Shown piece after piece: positions 17,241 through 25,470 of a stretch of 64,000 nucleotides of DNA (position 1 is the stretch's first letter; each line of letters opens with the position of its first letter). The stretch covers positions 1,054,001-1,118,000 of the forward strand of contig NZ_CP022423.1 in assembly GCF_002222655.1 (NCBI RefSeq), written 5' to 3'. The DNA is from Vitreoscilla filiformis. GTDB lineage: Bacteria; Pseudomonadota; Gammaproteobacteria; Burkholderiales; Burkholderiaceae_C. The position numbers and the translations under genes are program-made. The notes beneath the pieces are model-generated. The model was not told where the DNA came from. It made no database searches and worked only from the letters and a program-made list of their open reading frames with translations.

Positions 17241-18476
17241 TTAGTCAGCTTGATGTGTGTCAAGACTCTGGGGTTCGCCAAACATCAGTTCATCGCGTAA
17301 CTCGCCGATGGCGCGGTGCTCCCGGATGAGCTTGAAATACCAGTTGCCATCCAGGGTGTCGCCGTACAAGCAGGCGCCGACCAGGGTGTTGTCACGCAGC
17401 ACCAGCTTTTTGTAGACCCGGTCCAGCGGGTCGTTCAGGATCAGTTGCTGGGTGTGGGCGTCGCCCATGAAATCCCCGGCAGAAAACAGCTCAATGCCCG
17501 TGACTTTGAGCTTGGCACTGGTGGTGCTGCCGGTGTAAACCACGCCCGCGCCTTGACCCGCCAGGTGAGCGGCCAACACCTTGGCCTGTTCAAACAGCGG
17601 AGCCACCAGGCCGTAAGCTACCCCCCGGTGGTTGGCGCATTCGCCCACGGCCCAGATGGCTGGGTCGCTGGTTTGCAACCGATCGTCCACCACGACGCCC
17701 CGCTGGCAGTGCAGGCCAGCGCGTTCGGCCAGCTCAGTGTGGGGGCGGATGCCGGCGGCCATCACCACCAAGTCAGCGGGTACGACGCTGCCATCGGCCA
17801 GTTGAACGGCGCTCACGCGGCCCGAGGTGTCCCCGTGCAGCGCCTGCGTTTGCGCCCCGAGGTGGAAGGTGATGCCGCGTGCTTCCAGCGATTCGCGCAG
17901 CAACTGACCTGCGGCGGCATCGAGCTGGCGCTCCATCAACCAAGCGCCGAGGTGGATCACGGCCACGTCCATGCCGCGCTGGCGCAGGCCGTTGGCCGCT
18001 TCCAGACCGAGCACGCCGCCGCCGATCACCACGGCCCGGCGGTGGGTGCGGGCGGTGTCGATCATGGTGTGGGTGTCGGCGATGTCGCGGTAGGCGATCA
18101 CCCCGTCGAGGGTGTGCCCAGGGATCGGCGGCACGAAGGGCAGGGAGCCCGTGGCCAAGATCAGTTGGTCGTAGGTCGTGGTGCGGCCATCGGCGGCGGT
18201 CACGGTGCGGGCGGCGCGGTCGATGCTCACCACTTTCTGGCCCAGGTGCAGGGTGATGCCCTGTGCGGCATACCAAGACAGCGGGTTGAGCACGATGTCG
18301 TCGAGCGTTTGCTCCCCCGCCAGCACCGGTGAGAGCAAGATGCGGTTGTAGTTGGGGTGCGGCTCGGCGCCGAACACGGTGATGTCGTAGCGATTCGGGG
18401 CCAGCTTGAGCAACTCTTCGAGCGTGCGCACGCCGGCCATGCCGTTGCCAATCATCACGAGGCGGGGTTTGTTCAT
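17241..18476 (-). CDS. NirB-like FAD/NAD(P)H oxidoreductase without sirohaem domains
   Basis: A 411-residue protein equal to the N-terminal half of the NADH nitrite reductase large subunit: FAD-binding GNGMAGVRTLEELL at the start, an NAD(P)H-binding loop (VVIGGGVLGLEAANGL) near residue 148, and a C-terminal dimerisation-like part with the NirB-type sequence YKKLVLRDN. It stops where the [2Fe-2S] and sirohaem domains of a roughly 800-residue NirB would begin, so it cannot reduce nitrite. In nitrate clusters such proteins are thought to pass electrons to NasA; that is the likeliest role here. I start at ATG 18474-18476; the longer frame upstream lacks similarity. Confidence 0.85.
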   Translation of the reverse strand: MNKPRLVMIGNGMAGVRTLEELLKLAPNRYDITVFGAEPHPNYNRILLSPVLAGEQTLDDIVLNPLSWYAAQGITLHLGQKVVSIDRAARTVTAADGRTTTYDQLILATGSLPFVPPIPGHTLDGVIAYRDIADTHTMIDTARTHRRAVVIGGGVLGLEAANGLRQRGMDVAVIHLGAWLMERQLDAAAGQLLRESLEARGITFHLGAQTQALHGDTSGRVSAVQLADGSVVPADLVVMAAGIRPHTELAERAGLHCQRGVVVDDRLQTSDPAIWAVGECANHRGVAYGLVAPLFEQAKVLAAHLAGQGAGVVYTGSTTSAKLKVTGIELFSAGDFMGDAHTQQLILNDPLDRVYKKLVLRDNTLVGACLYGDTLDGNWYFKLIREHRAIGELRDELMFGEPQSLDTHQAD

Positions 18477-18827
18477 CGCGGGGCGGTGGAGCAGGGGTGA
18501 AACATCGCCCGGCGTACCATCTCGCCACTGGCATGTCAGATCGTCACGGGAAGAACACACACGCCCAGACGACACCCCATCTGCGCAGCGCAGAGGGCGG
18601 ACGAGCATGCAGGATCAAGTCGGGAGGCCGAAGCCGGTGAGACGCTGGTGGTGGCCGACGCTGGCACACCATGCAGGAGGGAGGGGGCACGAGGGCCCTC
18701 GCGCTCACGCAAGTGCTGTACCAGCTCAGAGCGGGGTGCCCAGCGCGGGGTACGCCCATCCTTGGTGCGCCCCGCAGGGCGATGCACCGGAAACAAGCAT
18801 TTCAACCCCTTTCTCCCTGGGATCACC
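18477..18827. other. Divergent intergenic region between nirB-like gene and kinase
   Basis: 351 bp with no credible gene. It must hold both promoters. Read on the minus strand it contains an 8-bp stem with an AGCGTC loop (separate entry), a self-complementary CGAGGGCCCTCG and a TCTGCGC/GCGCAGA repeat. It is a likely long leader for the NirB-like transcript. Confidence 0.5.
18649..18671 (-). promoter_or_regulatory. Candidate ANTAR-target hairpin with AxxGxx hexaloop
   Basis: On the minus strand, in the leader of the NirB-like gene: stem TGGTG-(T bulge)-GCC, loop AGCGTC, then GGC-CACCA; eight base pairs with one bulged T. Known ANTAR targets are paired hairpins with six-base loops having A at position 1 and G at position 4, which this loop has. 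The expected second hairpin was not found, so this is a candidate only. Confidence 0.4.
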
Positions 18828-20555
18828 ATGAGTTTTGCGGTGGACATCGGTTACGCCAGCCACAAAGGCCCGCGCAGCGTGAACGAAGATTTTGGCGGCG
18901 CCGTGCGCGCCTGCGCCCCGGAAGCCCATCGTGGGCTGATTGCCGCCGTGGCCGATGGGGTGTCCAGCGGTGGCGAGGGGCTGGTCGCAGCCCAAACCAC
19001 GGTGATGGGCCTGTTGGGTGACTTTTTTGCCACCCCGGCGACTTGGGAGCCCACGGTGGCGCTGGATCGGCTCATCGGGGCGCAGAACGCTTGGCTGGTC
19101 GATCACAACCGCCGCCGCAGCGACCGGGCCGCGCTGACCACGCTCACCGCGCTGGCGCTGCAAGGTCAAACATGGACGCTGGCCCACGTCGGCGACACCC
19201 GCGCTTGGTTGTGGCGCCCGGGGCCGCAAGGGGGTGAGTTGAGCGTCTTGACCCAAGACCACGCCTTTGATCACCCCGACCAACGCAGCCGCTTGACCCG
19301 CGCCATGGGGCTGGACGATGGCGTGCGTTTGGACTTTGCCCAAGGCGATGTGCGTCTGGGTGACGTGTTTGTGTTGACCAGCGACGGCGTCCACGGGCCG
19401 CTCAAGGCGGCGCGTTTGGCGGCGTTGGCGCAGCAAGACGGCACCGCGCAAGCCGCCGCCGAGGCGCTGGTTCACGCGGCGCTGGAGGCGGGTGGGCAGG
19501 ACAACGCCAGTGCCTTGCTCATCCGCGTCACCGGGTTGGATGCGCGCCAGTTGGACGACGATTTGGTGGACGCCCGGCGCTTGCCCGCACCGCCCCTGCT
19601 CAAAGTCGGGGATGTGCTGGACGGCTACACCCTCACCGCCAAGGTGGCAGACACCGGGGTGCATGTGCTGTACCAAGCGCGCAGCCCCAGCGGCGCATTG
19701 GTGGTGATCAAAACGCTGCACCCGAGCCGGGCGGGTGACCCCGAGGAGCGGGTCATGCTGGCGCATGAGGCATGGTTGGGCCAGAAAGTCACCCAACTCG
19801 GTGGGCAGGGGCGGCTCTTTTTTGTCGGCGTGCATGAGCGGCCCAGCCAGGCCAGCGCGTTCTACACGGTGTTCGATTGGCACCACGGGCGCACGTTGGA
19901 GCAGATCATGGCCGCTGGCGGCCCCCCCGCCGTGGCGGACGTGGTGGCCGCTGGCGTGGCGTGGGTCCGGGGGTTGGCGCTGTTGCATCGCCACGGCGTG
20001 ATTCACCGCGACATCAAACCCGGCAACCTCTATTTGTGCGACGACGGGCGCTGGCGCATCCTCGACCTGGGGGTGGCCCTGAGTGGCCGCGAGAGCGCCG
20101 CCCAGCGCGAGCTGCACGCGGGCACACCGAGTTACATGAACCCCGAGCAGTGGGACGAGGGCGGCGTGGCCAGCCCCGGCAGCGATTTGTTCGCGCTGGG
20201 GGTGACGCTGTATCAGTGGCTCACCGGGCGCTTGCCTTATGGCGAGATCGAACCCTACCAACGCGGGCGCTACCGGCGCGACCCGCCCGGCGCCTCGCGG
20301 CTGCGCCCCGATGTGCCGATGTGGCTCGACCACCTGTTGGCCAAAGCCATCGCCCGCGATGCCCGGCAACGCTTCGAAACCGCCGAAGAGTTGCTGCTGG
20401 CGCTGGAGCGGGGCGCCTCACGCCCCTTGGGTTCACCCGCGAGCACGCCGTTGCTCCAGCGTGACCCGCTGGCGGTGTGGCAGTTGGCGTTTGGGTTGTC
20501 CGCGTTGCTGAACGTGGTGCTGCTGCTGGCGCTGCTGGTGTTGCCACGCGGATGA
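18828..20555 (+). CDS. Fused PP2C-type phosphatase and Ser/Thr protein kinase
   Basis: A 575-residue protein with two opposed domains. Residues 1-240 are a PP2C phosphatase (DIGYASHKGPRSVNEDF, ADGVSSGGEG, LTSDGVHG, GGQDNAS). Residues about 265-540 are a Hanks-type kinase with VVIKTLHP (ATP lysine), the catalytic loop HRDIKPGN near 391 and DLG instead of DFG at the metal-binding site. The C-terminus is a single hydrophobic segment (LNVVLLLALLVLP) that would anchor it to the inner membrane. The longer upstream frame is ignored because ATG 18828 begins the PP2C domain. Such fusions recur in Burkholderiales nitrate clusters; substrate unknown. Confidence 0.88.
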   Translation: MSFAVDIGYASHKGPRSVNEDFGGAVRACAPEAHRGLIAAVADGVSSGGEGLVAAQTTVMGLLGDFFATPATWEPTVALDRLIGAQNAWLVDHNRRRSDRAALTTLTALALQGQTWTLAHVGDTRAWLWRPGPQGGELSVLTQDHAFDHPDQRSRLTRAMGLDDGVRLDFAQGDVRLGDVFVLTSDGVHGPLKAARLAALAQQDGTAQAAAEALVHAALEAGGQDNASALLIRVTGLDARQLDDDLVDARRLPAPPLLKVGDVLDGYTLTAKVADTGVHVLYQARSPSGALVVIKTLHPSRAGDPEERVMLAHEAWLGQKVTQLGGQGRLFFVGVHERPSQASAFYTVFDWHHGRTLEQIMAAGGPPAVADVVAAGVAWVRGLALLHRHGVIHRDIKPGNLYLCDDGRWRILDLGVALSGRESAAQRELHAGTPSYMNPEQWDEGGVASPGSDLFALGVTLYQWLTGRLPYGEIEPYQRGRYRRDPPGASRLRPDVPMWLDHLLAKAIARDARQRFETAEELLLALERGASRPLGSPASTPLLQRDPLAVWQLAFGLSALLNVVLLLALLVLPRG

Positions 20556-20570
20556 GCGGGGCGTGGGCGG

Positions 20571-21830
20571 TCAGCCCACGCGGCGCACCCCGGTTGGCCG
20601 GGCGTCACCGGACGCGGGGTTGAGTCGCGCCCGACCGCCTTTTTCCGCCCAGGTGCGCGTCCAACGCACTTGCATCTTGCGCATCAACAGCAGCATCAGC
20701 ACCGAGAACACCGACATCACGACAAACCCCAGGAAGAAACTGCCAGTTTGTTGCTTGACGTTGCCCATCAGCATCGGCACCAAGCCGCCGCCCAGGGCAC
20801 CGATTTCACCGATCATCGAACCCGCCACGGCGGTGGACATCGGCCAGCGCAGCGGCACGAGTTGGAACAGCGCACCGTTGCCCGCCCCCAGCGCGGCGAA
20901 GCACACGATGAGCAGCAGCGTGGTCAACACCACCGAATGCGCCACCAGGCCCACGCCCACCAGGCCGAAGGCCACCACCACCAACACCACGGTCAGGGTG
21001 TTCACGCCGCCCCAACGGTCTGAAATCCAGCCGCCGAAGATGCGCACCACCGAGCCCATCAGCGCCGCCAGCATGGTGAGCTGGCCGGCTTGCACTTTGG
21101 AGACGCCGAACTGATCGTAGTAATAGGTCGGCAAGAAGGTGGTGATGCCGATGAAACCGCCAAACGTGACGACGTAAATCAGGCTGAACACCCAGCCGTC
21201 TCTTTCCAGCAGGCAGGCCAGATGCTCTTTCATGTTGGCGTGTTCGTCGCGGTCGGGCGGCTCCTTGGCCAAGAAGGCCACCACGGCCATCGGCACAAAC
21301 GAAGCCAGCGCGGCGATGCCGTACACCGCTTGCCAGCCGAACTTCTGTGCCAGCGGTGGCGCCAGCAGCGCCGCCAGTGCCGTGCCGCCGTTGCCCGCCC
21401 CCACCAAGCCCATGGCCAGGCCCTTGTACTGCGGCGGGAACCAGCCCGACCCCAGCGACATGGCCACACCGAAACTGGCCCCCGCTACACCGAGCAAGAA
21501 GGCCATCTTGATCATGTCGTCGTAGCTGTGAACGAAGAAGTAGCCAAACGCCATGGTGAAGGTGATCAGGCTCAACTCGACCAGCGTGGCCGTTTTGCGC
21601 CCGACGTACTGCGCCAACAGCCCCAGCGGGAAGCGCATCACCGCCCCGGCAATGATGGGAATGGACAGCAGCGTGCCCTTTTGCGCCGGGGTGAGGTTGA
21701 ACTCCTCGCTGATGAACGGCGCCATGGCGCCGTTGAGCACCCAGATGACGAACGAGAACATCAAATAGAAAAACGCGGCGAACAGCGTGGGGCCGTGGCC
21801 GGCGCGCAGGAACTGGCGAAAGTCGGTCAT
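20571..21830 (-). CDS. NarK/NasA-family nitrate/nitrite transporter (MFS)
   Basis: A 419-residue major facilitator with 12 predicted membrane segments. The nitrate-signature glycines are visible in GLVGAGNGGTALAALL and again in AALGAGNGALFQL, and the conserved MRFPLGLLAQYVGRK loop has the substrate-binding arginine. It would import nitrate for NasA. It starts at ATG 21828-21830, four to five codons inside the longest frame, to fit the normal N-terminus. It is convergent with the kinase (15 bp between stops) and divergent from the ANTAR regulator, which probably controls it. Confidence 0.9.
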   Translation of the reverse strand: MTDFRQFLRAGHGPTLFAAFFYLMFSFVIWVLNGAMAPFISEEFNLTPAQKGTLLSIPIIAGAVMRFPLGLLAQYVGRKTATLVELSLITFTMAFGYFFVHSYDDMIKMAFLLGVAGASFGVAMSLGSGWFPPQYKGLAMGLVGAGNGGTALAALLAPPLAQKFGWQAVYGIAALASFVPMAVVAFLAKEPPDRDEHANMKEHLACLLERDGWVFSLIYVVTFGGFIGITTFLPTYYYDQFGVSKVQAGQLTMLAALMGSVVRIFGGWISDRWGGVNTLTVVLVVVAFGLVGVGLVAHSVVLTTLLLIVCFAALGAGNGALFQLVPLRWPMSTAVAGSMIGEIGALGGGLVPMLMGNVKQQTGSFFLGFVVMSVFSVLMLLLMRKMQVRWTRTWAEKGGRARLNPASGDARPTGVRRVG

Positions 21831-22153
21831 GGTGAACGAACACAAAAAAGAAGGGAGGACGCGCCGCCGTGTTCAAGCCTCTGCGAGGTCATGCGCCTGC
21901 GCAGGGGCTGAACGTGATGAAGGAGAATCGAACCGGCTCCCCGGCACGGGAGCATGCGTGGCGATGGGGCAACCACGCGGCGCGTCGTGGACGCGACTTC
22001 GGCAAAGAGGAACTTTGCGCGGCGGCGATGGGTTTTGGTGCGCCGTTGCACCGGAAGCGAGCCAATCAAGCAAGACCCATGCCCCGAATCGGGTATCGTG
22101 CCCATCATCGGTGCAGATGGTCTCATCGTCCACGATCCTTGCAGGATGTCCCC
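21831..22153. other. Divergent intergenic region between nitrate transporter and ANTAR regulator
   Basis: 323 bp without a credible gene. On the minus strand it can form several hairpins: one with loop AACGGC (separate entry), CGCGTC/GACGCG near 21988, GCAAAG/CTTTGC near 22003-22019, and GCTCCC/GGGAGC near 21935-21952. None is followed by a clear U-tract. Confidence 0.45.
22037..22052 (-). promoter_or_regulatory. Possible ANTAR-target hairpin upstream of nitrate transporter
   Basis: Minus strand: GGTGC stem, loop AACGGC, GCACC. The loop has A at position 1 and G at position 4, as in ANTAR-binding hairpins. The stem is only five pairs and no partner hairpin is evident; chance occurrence is possible. 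Confidence 0.28.
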
Positions 22154-23431
22154 ATGTTGTCGATTCAACTGCTGTCTTTGTCCGCCCTGGCAGACACCCC
22201 TTGGCCTGAGCGCATCCACACGGCGCTGACCCGTGCCGGTGCCCGCGTGCACGGGCTTGGTGCCGCTCCCGACGCGGTTTGCACCCTGGTGTTGGCCCAA
22301 GCCGACGAACTGTTGTCATGGTTGCCCGCCCAGGGCGGTGCGCTGGGCGCGGGCCCGCTGGTGTGGGTCGGCCCAGCGGCGGCGGGAACGGCGTGGGAGG
22401 CCTTGGTGGCGCAAGGGGTGTCGAGCTGGTGGCCGCTGGCGTCCTGGCCCGACGAGGTGGCGGCCACCGTCTGGCTGACCGAGGCCTTGGCGTTCGAGCT
22501 GGCGCGCTGGCGCCAGCAGCAGACGCTGCACCGCCAACTCCACCAGTTGCGCACCCAGATGGACGAGCGCAAATGGGTCGATCGCGCCAAAGGTTTGTTG
22601 ATGAGCACGCGCGGCATGGCCGAAGATGATGCGTTCCGATTGCTGCGCAGCGCGGCCATGCATGCCAATCTGCGGGTGGGCGAGGTGTCGCGCTCGGTGG
22701 TGGAGGCGTCGGTGTGGGCCGAGGCGATCAACCGGTCGGGGCAGTTGCGCATGTTGTCGCAGCGGTTGGTGAAACTGGCCGCGCAGCGCCTGCTCGGGGT
22801 CGATGCGCGCCGGGCGCGCACGCTGCAACACCAAGCCCGTTTGCGGGTGGAAGACAACTTGGCGCACCTGGCCGCGCTGCCACCGCTGGCGCAGGGCCCG
22901 CAGGCCTTGACCGAGGCGCTGGCCTGTGTCACCCGGGCGTGGGCGGTGTTGGGGCCGGTGCTGGAGCAGCGTCCGGGGCCGCTCACGCTGCTGGAGGCCG
23001 ACCAACACGCCGAAGCCCTGTTGCAAGCCGCCGAAGCGCTGACCGACGCCTTGGAGTTGCACGGCGCGCGGCGCTCGCTGCACATCGTCAACCTGTGCGG
23101 GCGCCAGCGCATGCGCGTGCAGCGCCTGGCCAAGGATGCGCTGCTGGCGACCTTGCCCGATCAGTTGGCACGCGCCCAAGCGCTGGGGCCGTTGCTGGAT
23201 GCGTTTGAGGCGGCGCTGTTGGAGTTGGAGCGCGCGCCGCTGTCCACCCCGGACACGCGAGGGTTGTTGGCCGAAGCCCGCGACGAGTGGCTGCGCTTGC
23301 TGCGCGGCTTGCGCACGGCCGAGGCGAGCGAGGGGCGCGCGGCCTTGGCCGGCTCCTCCGATGCGCTGCTGGGGCTGTTCGAGCGCCTCACCGAGGCGTA
23401 CGAACACAGCTTGCACGTCATCATGGCGTGA
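22154..23431 (+). CDS. ANTAR-domain antiterminator with nitrate-sensing PilJ/NIT-type domain
   Basis: A 425-residue regulator. Residues 1-115 are a degenerate receiver-like domain. Residues about 135-185 are an ANTAR RNA-binding domain (DRAKGLLMSTRGMAEDDAFRLL), which binds hairpin pairs to prevent transcription termination. Residues about 190-425 contain the sensor motif twice, INRSGQLRMLSQRL and VNLCGRQRMRVQRL. NasR of Klebsiella combines the same functions in the opposite order (sensor first, ANTAR last). No membrane segment is visible, so it senses cytoplasmic nitrate. It is divergent from the transporter and its last 11 bp overlap the acr3 end. The start ATG 22154 is chosen over the longer frame. 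Confidence 0.88.
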   Translation: MLSIQLLSLSALADTPWPERIHTALTRAGARVHGLGAAPDAVCTLVLAQADELLSWLPAQGGALGAGPLVWVGPAAAGTAWEALVAQGVSSWWPLASWPDEVAATVWLTEALAFELARWRQQQTLHRQLHQLRTQMDERKWVDRAKGLLMSTRGMAEDDAFRLLRSAAMHANLRVGEVSRSVVEASVWAEAINRSGQLRMLSQRLVKLAAQRLLGVDARRARTLQHQARLRVEDNLAHLAALPPLAQGPQALTEALACVTRAWAVLGPVLEQRPGPLTLLEADQHAEALLQAAEALTDALELHGARRSLHIVNLCGRQRMRVQRLAKDALLATLPDQLARAQALGPLLDAFEAALLELERAPLSTPDTRGLLAEARDEWLRLLRGLRTAEASEGRAALAGSSDALLGLFERLTEAYEHSLHVIMA

Positions 23432-24449
23432 GGCGTTGCGCGTACCAGCCCCGGCTGCGGTTGACGACGCGCACCACCGCGAGCATCACCGGCACCTCGA
23501 TCAACACCCCGACCACCGTGGCCAGCGCCGCGCCCGACTCGAAGCCAAAGAGGCTGATGGCGGCGGCCACCGCCAGCTCAAAGAAGTTGCTGGCGCCGAT
23601 CAGGCAGGACGGGCCGGCCACATCGTGCGCCTCGCCCAACCGGCGGTTGAGCCAGTAGGCCAGCGCGGCGTTGAACACCACTTGAATCAGGATGGGCACC
23701 GCCAGCAGGGCGATCACCAGCGGCTGCTTCAAGATCGCCTCGCCTTGGAAAGCGAACAGCAGCACCAACGTGGCCAACAAGGCGCTGATCGACCAGGGGC
23801 CGATCTTGGCCAGCGCGGCGTCCAACGCAGCGGGCCCACGCGCCAGCAGCGCCCGGCGCCCCAGTTGCGCCAGCACCACCGGAATGACGATGTAGAGCGC
23901 CACCGAGATCAGCAGCGTGGCCCACGGCACGGTGATGGACGAGAGGCCCAGCAGCAGCGCCACGATGGGGGCGAAGGCGAACACCATGATGCTGTCGTTC
24001 AGCGCCACCTGGCTCAAGGTGAAGAGCGGCTGCCCGCCCACCAGCCGGCTCCACACGAACACCATCGCCGTACACGGCGCAGCGGCCAGCAGGATGAGGC
24101 CGGCGATGTAGCTGTCCAGTTGCTCGGCGGGCAGCCACGGGGCGAAGACTTGGCGCACAAAAATCCAGCCCAGCAGCGCCATCGAAAACGGCTTGACGGC
24201 CCAGTTGATGAACAGCGTCACGCCGATGCCGCGCCAGTGCTGGCGCACTTGGTGCAGCGCGCCGAAGTCCACCTTCAGCAGCATGGGGATGATCATCACC
24301 CAGATGAGCAGCCCCACCGGCAGGTTGACCTGGGCCACCTCCATGCGGCCAATGGCTTGCACCGGGCCGGGCAGCACCTGACCCAGCGCCACACCCGCGA
24401 CGATGCACAGAAACACCCAGACGCTCAAAAAACGCTCGAACACGTTCAT
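23421..24449 (-). CDS. acr3: Arsenite efflux permease, ACR3 family
   Basis: ACR3 exports arsenite across the inner membrane. The 342-residue protein has about ten membrane segments and the family's conserved cysteine region, AAAPCTAMVFVWS. Start at ATG 24447-24449 with AAGGAGCC upstream. It is the last gene of the ars operon, after two arsenate reductase genes, so arsenate is first reduced and then expelled. Its 3' end overlaps the convergent ANTAR regulator by 11 bp. Confidence 0.95.
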   Translation of the reverse strand: MNVFERFLSVWVFLCIVAGVALGQVLPGPVQAIGRMEVAQVNLPVGLLIWVMIIPMLLKVDFGALHQVRQHWRGIGVTLFINWAVKPFSMALLGWIFVRQVFAPWLPAEQLDSYIAGLILLAAAPCTAMVFVWSRLVGGQPLFTLSQVALNDSIMVFAFAPIVALLLGLSSITVPWATLLISVALYIVIPVVLAQLGRRALLARGPAALDAALAKIGPWSISALLATLVLLFAFQGEAILKQPLVIALLAVPILIQVVFNAALAYWLNRRLGEAHDVAGPSCLIGASNFFELAVAAAISLFGFESGAALATVVGVLIEVPVMLAVVRVVNRSRGWYAQRLTP

Positions 24450-24460
24450 GGGAGGCTCCT

Positions 24461-24964
24461 TCACGAACGACCGATGGCGTTGAGCGCGGCGTGCAGTTCG
24501 GCAGGCGAGAGCCGATCCAGCGGCAGCGCCAGCAGTTGCAACAGGCGGTAGCCGATGGCTTGGCGCGTGAGTTCAAACGCCCGGCGCTTGCCCGCGTCGC
24601 CGCCTTCGGCGTGGGACGGGTCGGGGTAGCCCCAATGCACTTTCACCGGCTGGCCGGCGCCGCCGAAGAAGACGGGGCAGGTTTCGGCTGCCGCGCTGTC
24701 GCACACGGTGATGACGATGGACAGCGGCGGGGCGCCCTCACGGGTGAACTCGTCCCAGCTTTTGCTGCGGTAGCCGGTGGTGTCGATCCCGGCTTGTTGG
24801 AGGGCTTCCAGGGCGAAGGGGTTGAGCCGGCCACTGGGGGCGCTGCCGGCGCTGTGGGCGCGGACATCGCGCCCGAGCTGGGCAGCCAGGTGGTTGAGCA
24901 TCCCTTCGGCGAGCACGCTGCGCGCCGAGTTGTGGGTGCAGAGGATGAGGACGTGAACAGTCAT
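24461..24964 (-). CDS. arsC: Arsenate reductase, low-molecular-weight phosphatase type (second copy)
   Basis: A 167-residue protein of the LMW tyrosine phosphatase fold, with the catalytic loop CTHNSARS at residues 9-16. Further cysteines (TVCDSA and ETCPVFF) correspond to the redox pair used by thioredoxin-linked ArsC. It reduces arsenate to arsenite. It is the downstream of two adjacent arsC genes, which are clearly related but diverged (loop CTHNSARS here, CTGNSARS in the other). The ending PLDRLSPAELHAALNAIG is typical of proteobacterial versions. It lies between arsC-1 and acr3 with gaps of 9-11 bp. Confidence 0.93.
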   Translation of the reverse strand: MTVHVLILCTHNSARSVLAEGMLNHLAAQLGRDVRAHSAGSAPSGRLNPFALEALQQAGIDTTGYRSKSWDEFTREGAPPLSIVITVCDSAAAETCPVFFGGAGQPVKVHWGYPDPSHAEGGDAGKRRAFELTRQAIGYRLLQLLALPLDRLSPAELHAALNAIGRS

Positions 24965-24973
24965 GGTGGGAAT

Positions 24974-25459
24974 TCAGCGAGTGCCGATGGCACGGATTTC
25001 CTGCTGGATGGCCAGCGCCTCCAGGCTGTGCAGCGGCAAGGCCAGCATGAGTTGCAGGCGACGTTGCAGGGTGATGAGGGCATCTTTGAACGCCCGCTCA
25101 GCGCTGGCAGGGTCAGCAGCAGCCGGATCGGGCATGCCCCAGTGGGCTGTCATGGGTTGGCCGGGCCACACGGGGCAGACTTCGCCGCCGGCTTGATCGC
25201 ACACGGTGAACACGAAGTCCAGATGGGGGGCATCGGCGGCAGCGAATTCTTCCCAACCTTTGCTGCGCAGACCCGTGGTGGGAATGTGGTTGTCCGCCAG
25301 CACGGCAAGCGTCAGCGGATGCACGGCCCCTTTGGGTTGACTGCCAGCGGAGAAGGCCCGGAAGCGTGTCGGGGCCATCTTGTTCAACAGCGCTTCGGCC
25401 AAGATGGAGCGCGCCGAATTGCCGGTGCAAACGAACAGCACGTTGTAGATCTTGCTCAT
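24974..25459 (-). CDS. arsC: Arsenate reductase, low-molecular-weight phosphatase type (first copy)
   Basis: A 161-residue LMW-phosphatase-type ArsC: VLFVCTGNSARSILAEALL opens the protein, and TVCDQAGGEVCPVWPG carries the two redox cysteines. Reaction as for the downstream copy. The start is ATG 25457-25459 with GAGGTG upstream; the frame remains open further up but runs through arsI. Two tandem copies that differ this much suggest either different reductant preference or an old duplication kept in the operon. Confidence 0.94.
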   Translation of the reverse strand: MSKIYNVLFVCTGNSARSILAEALLNKMAPTRFRAFSAGSQPKGAVHPLTLAVLADNHIPTTGLRSKGWEEFAAADAPHLDFVFTVCDQAGGEVCPVWPGQPMTAHWGMPDPAAADPASAERAFKDALITLQRRLQLMLALPLHSLEALAIQQEIRAIGTR

Positions 25460-25470
25460 GTTCACCTCTT

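Noticed and set aside
18726..20369. 547-codon minus-strand frame opposite the kinase gene
   Set aside because: Antisense shadow; the plus strand encodes clear PP2C and kinase motifs.
21935..21952. GCTCCC/GGGAGC hairpin as the terminator of an ANTAR-controlled leader
   Set aside because: No U-tract follows on the minus strand and its loop does not fit the ANTAR rule.
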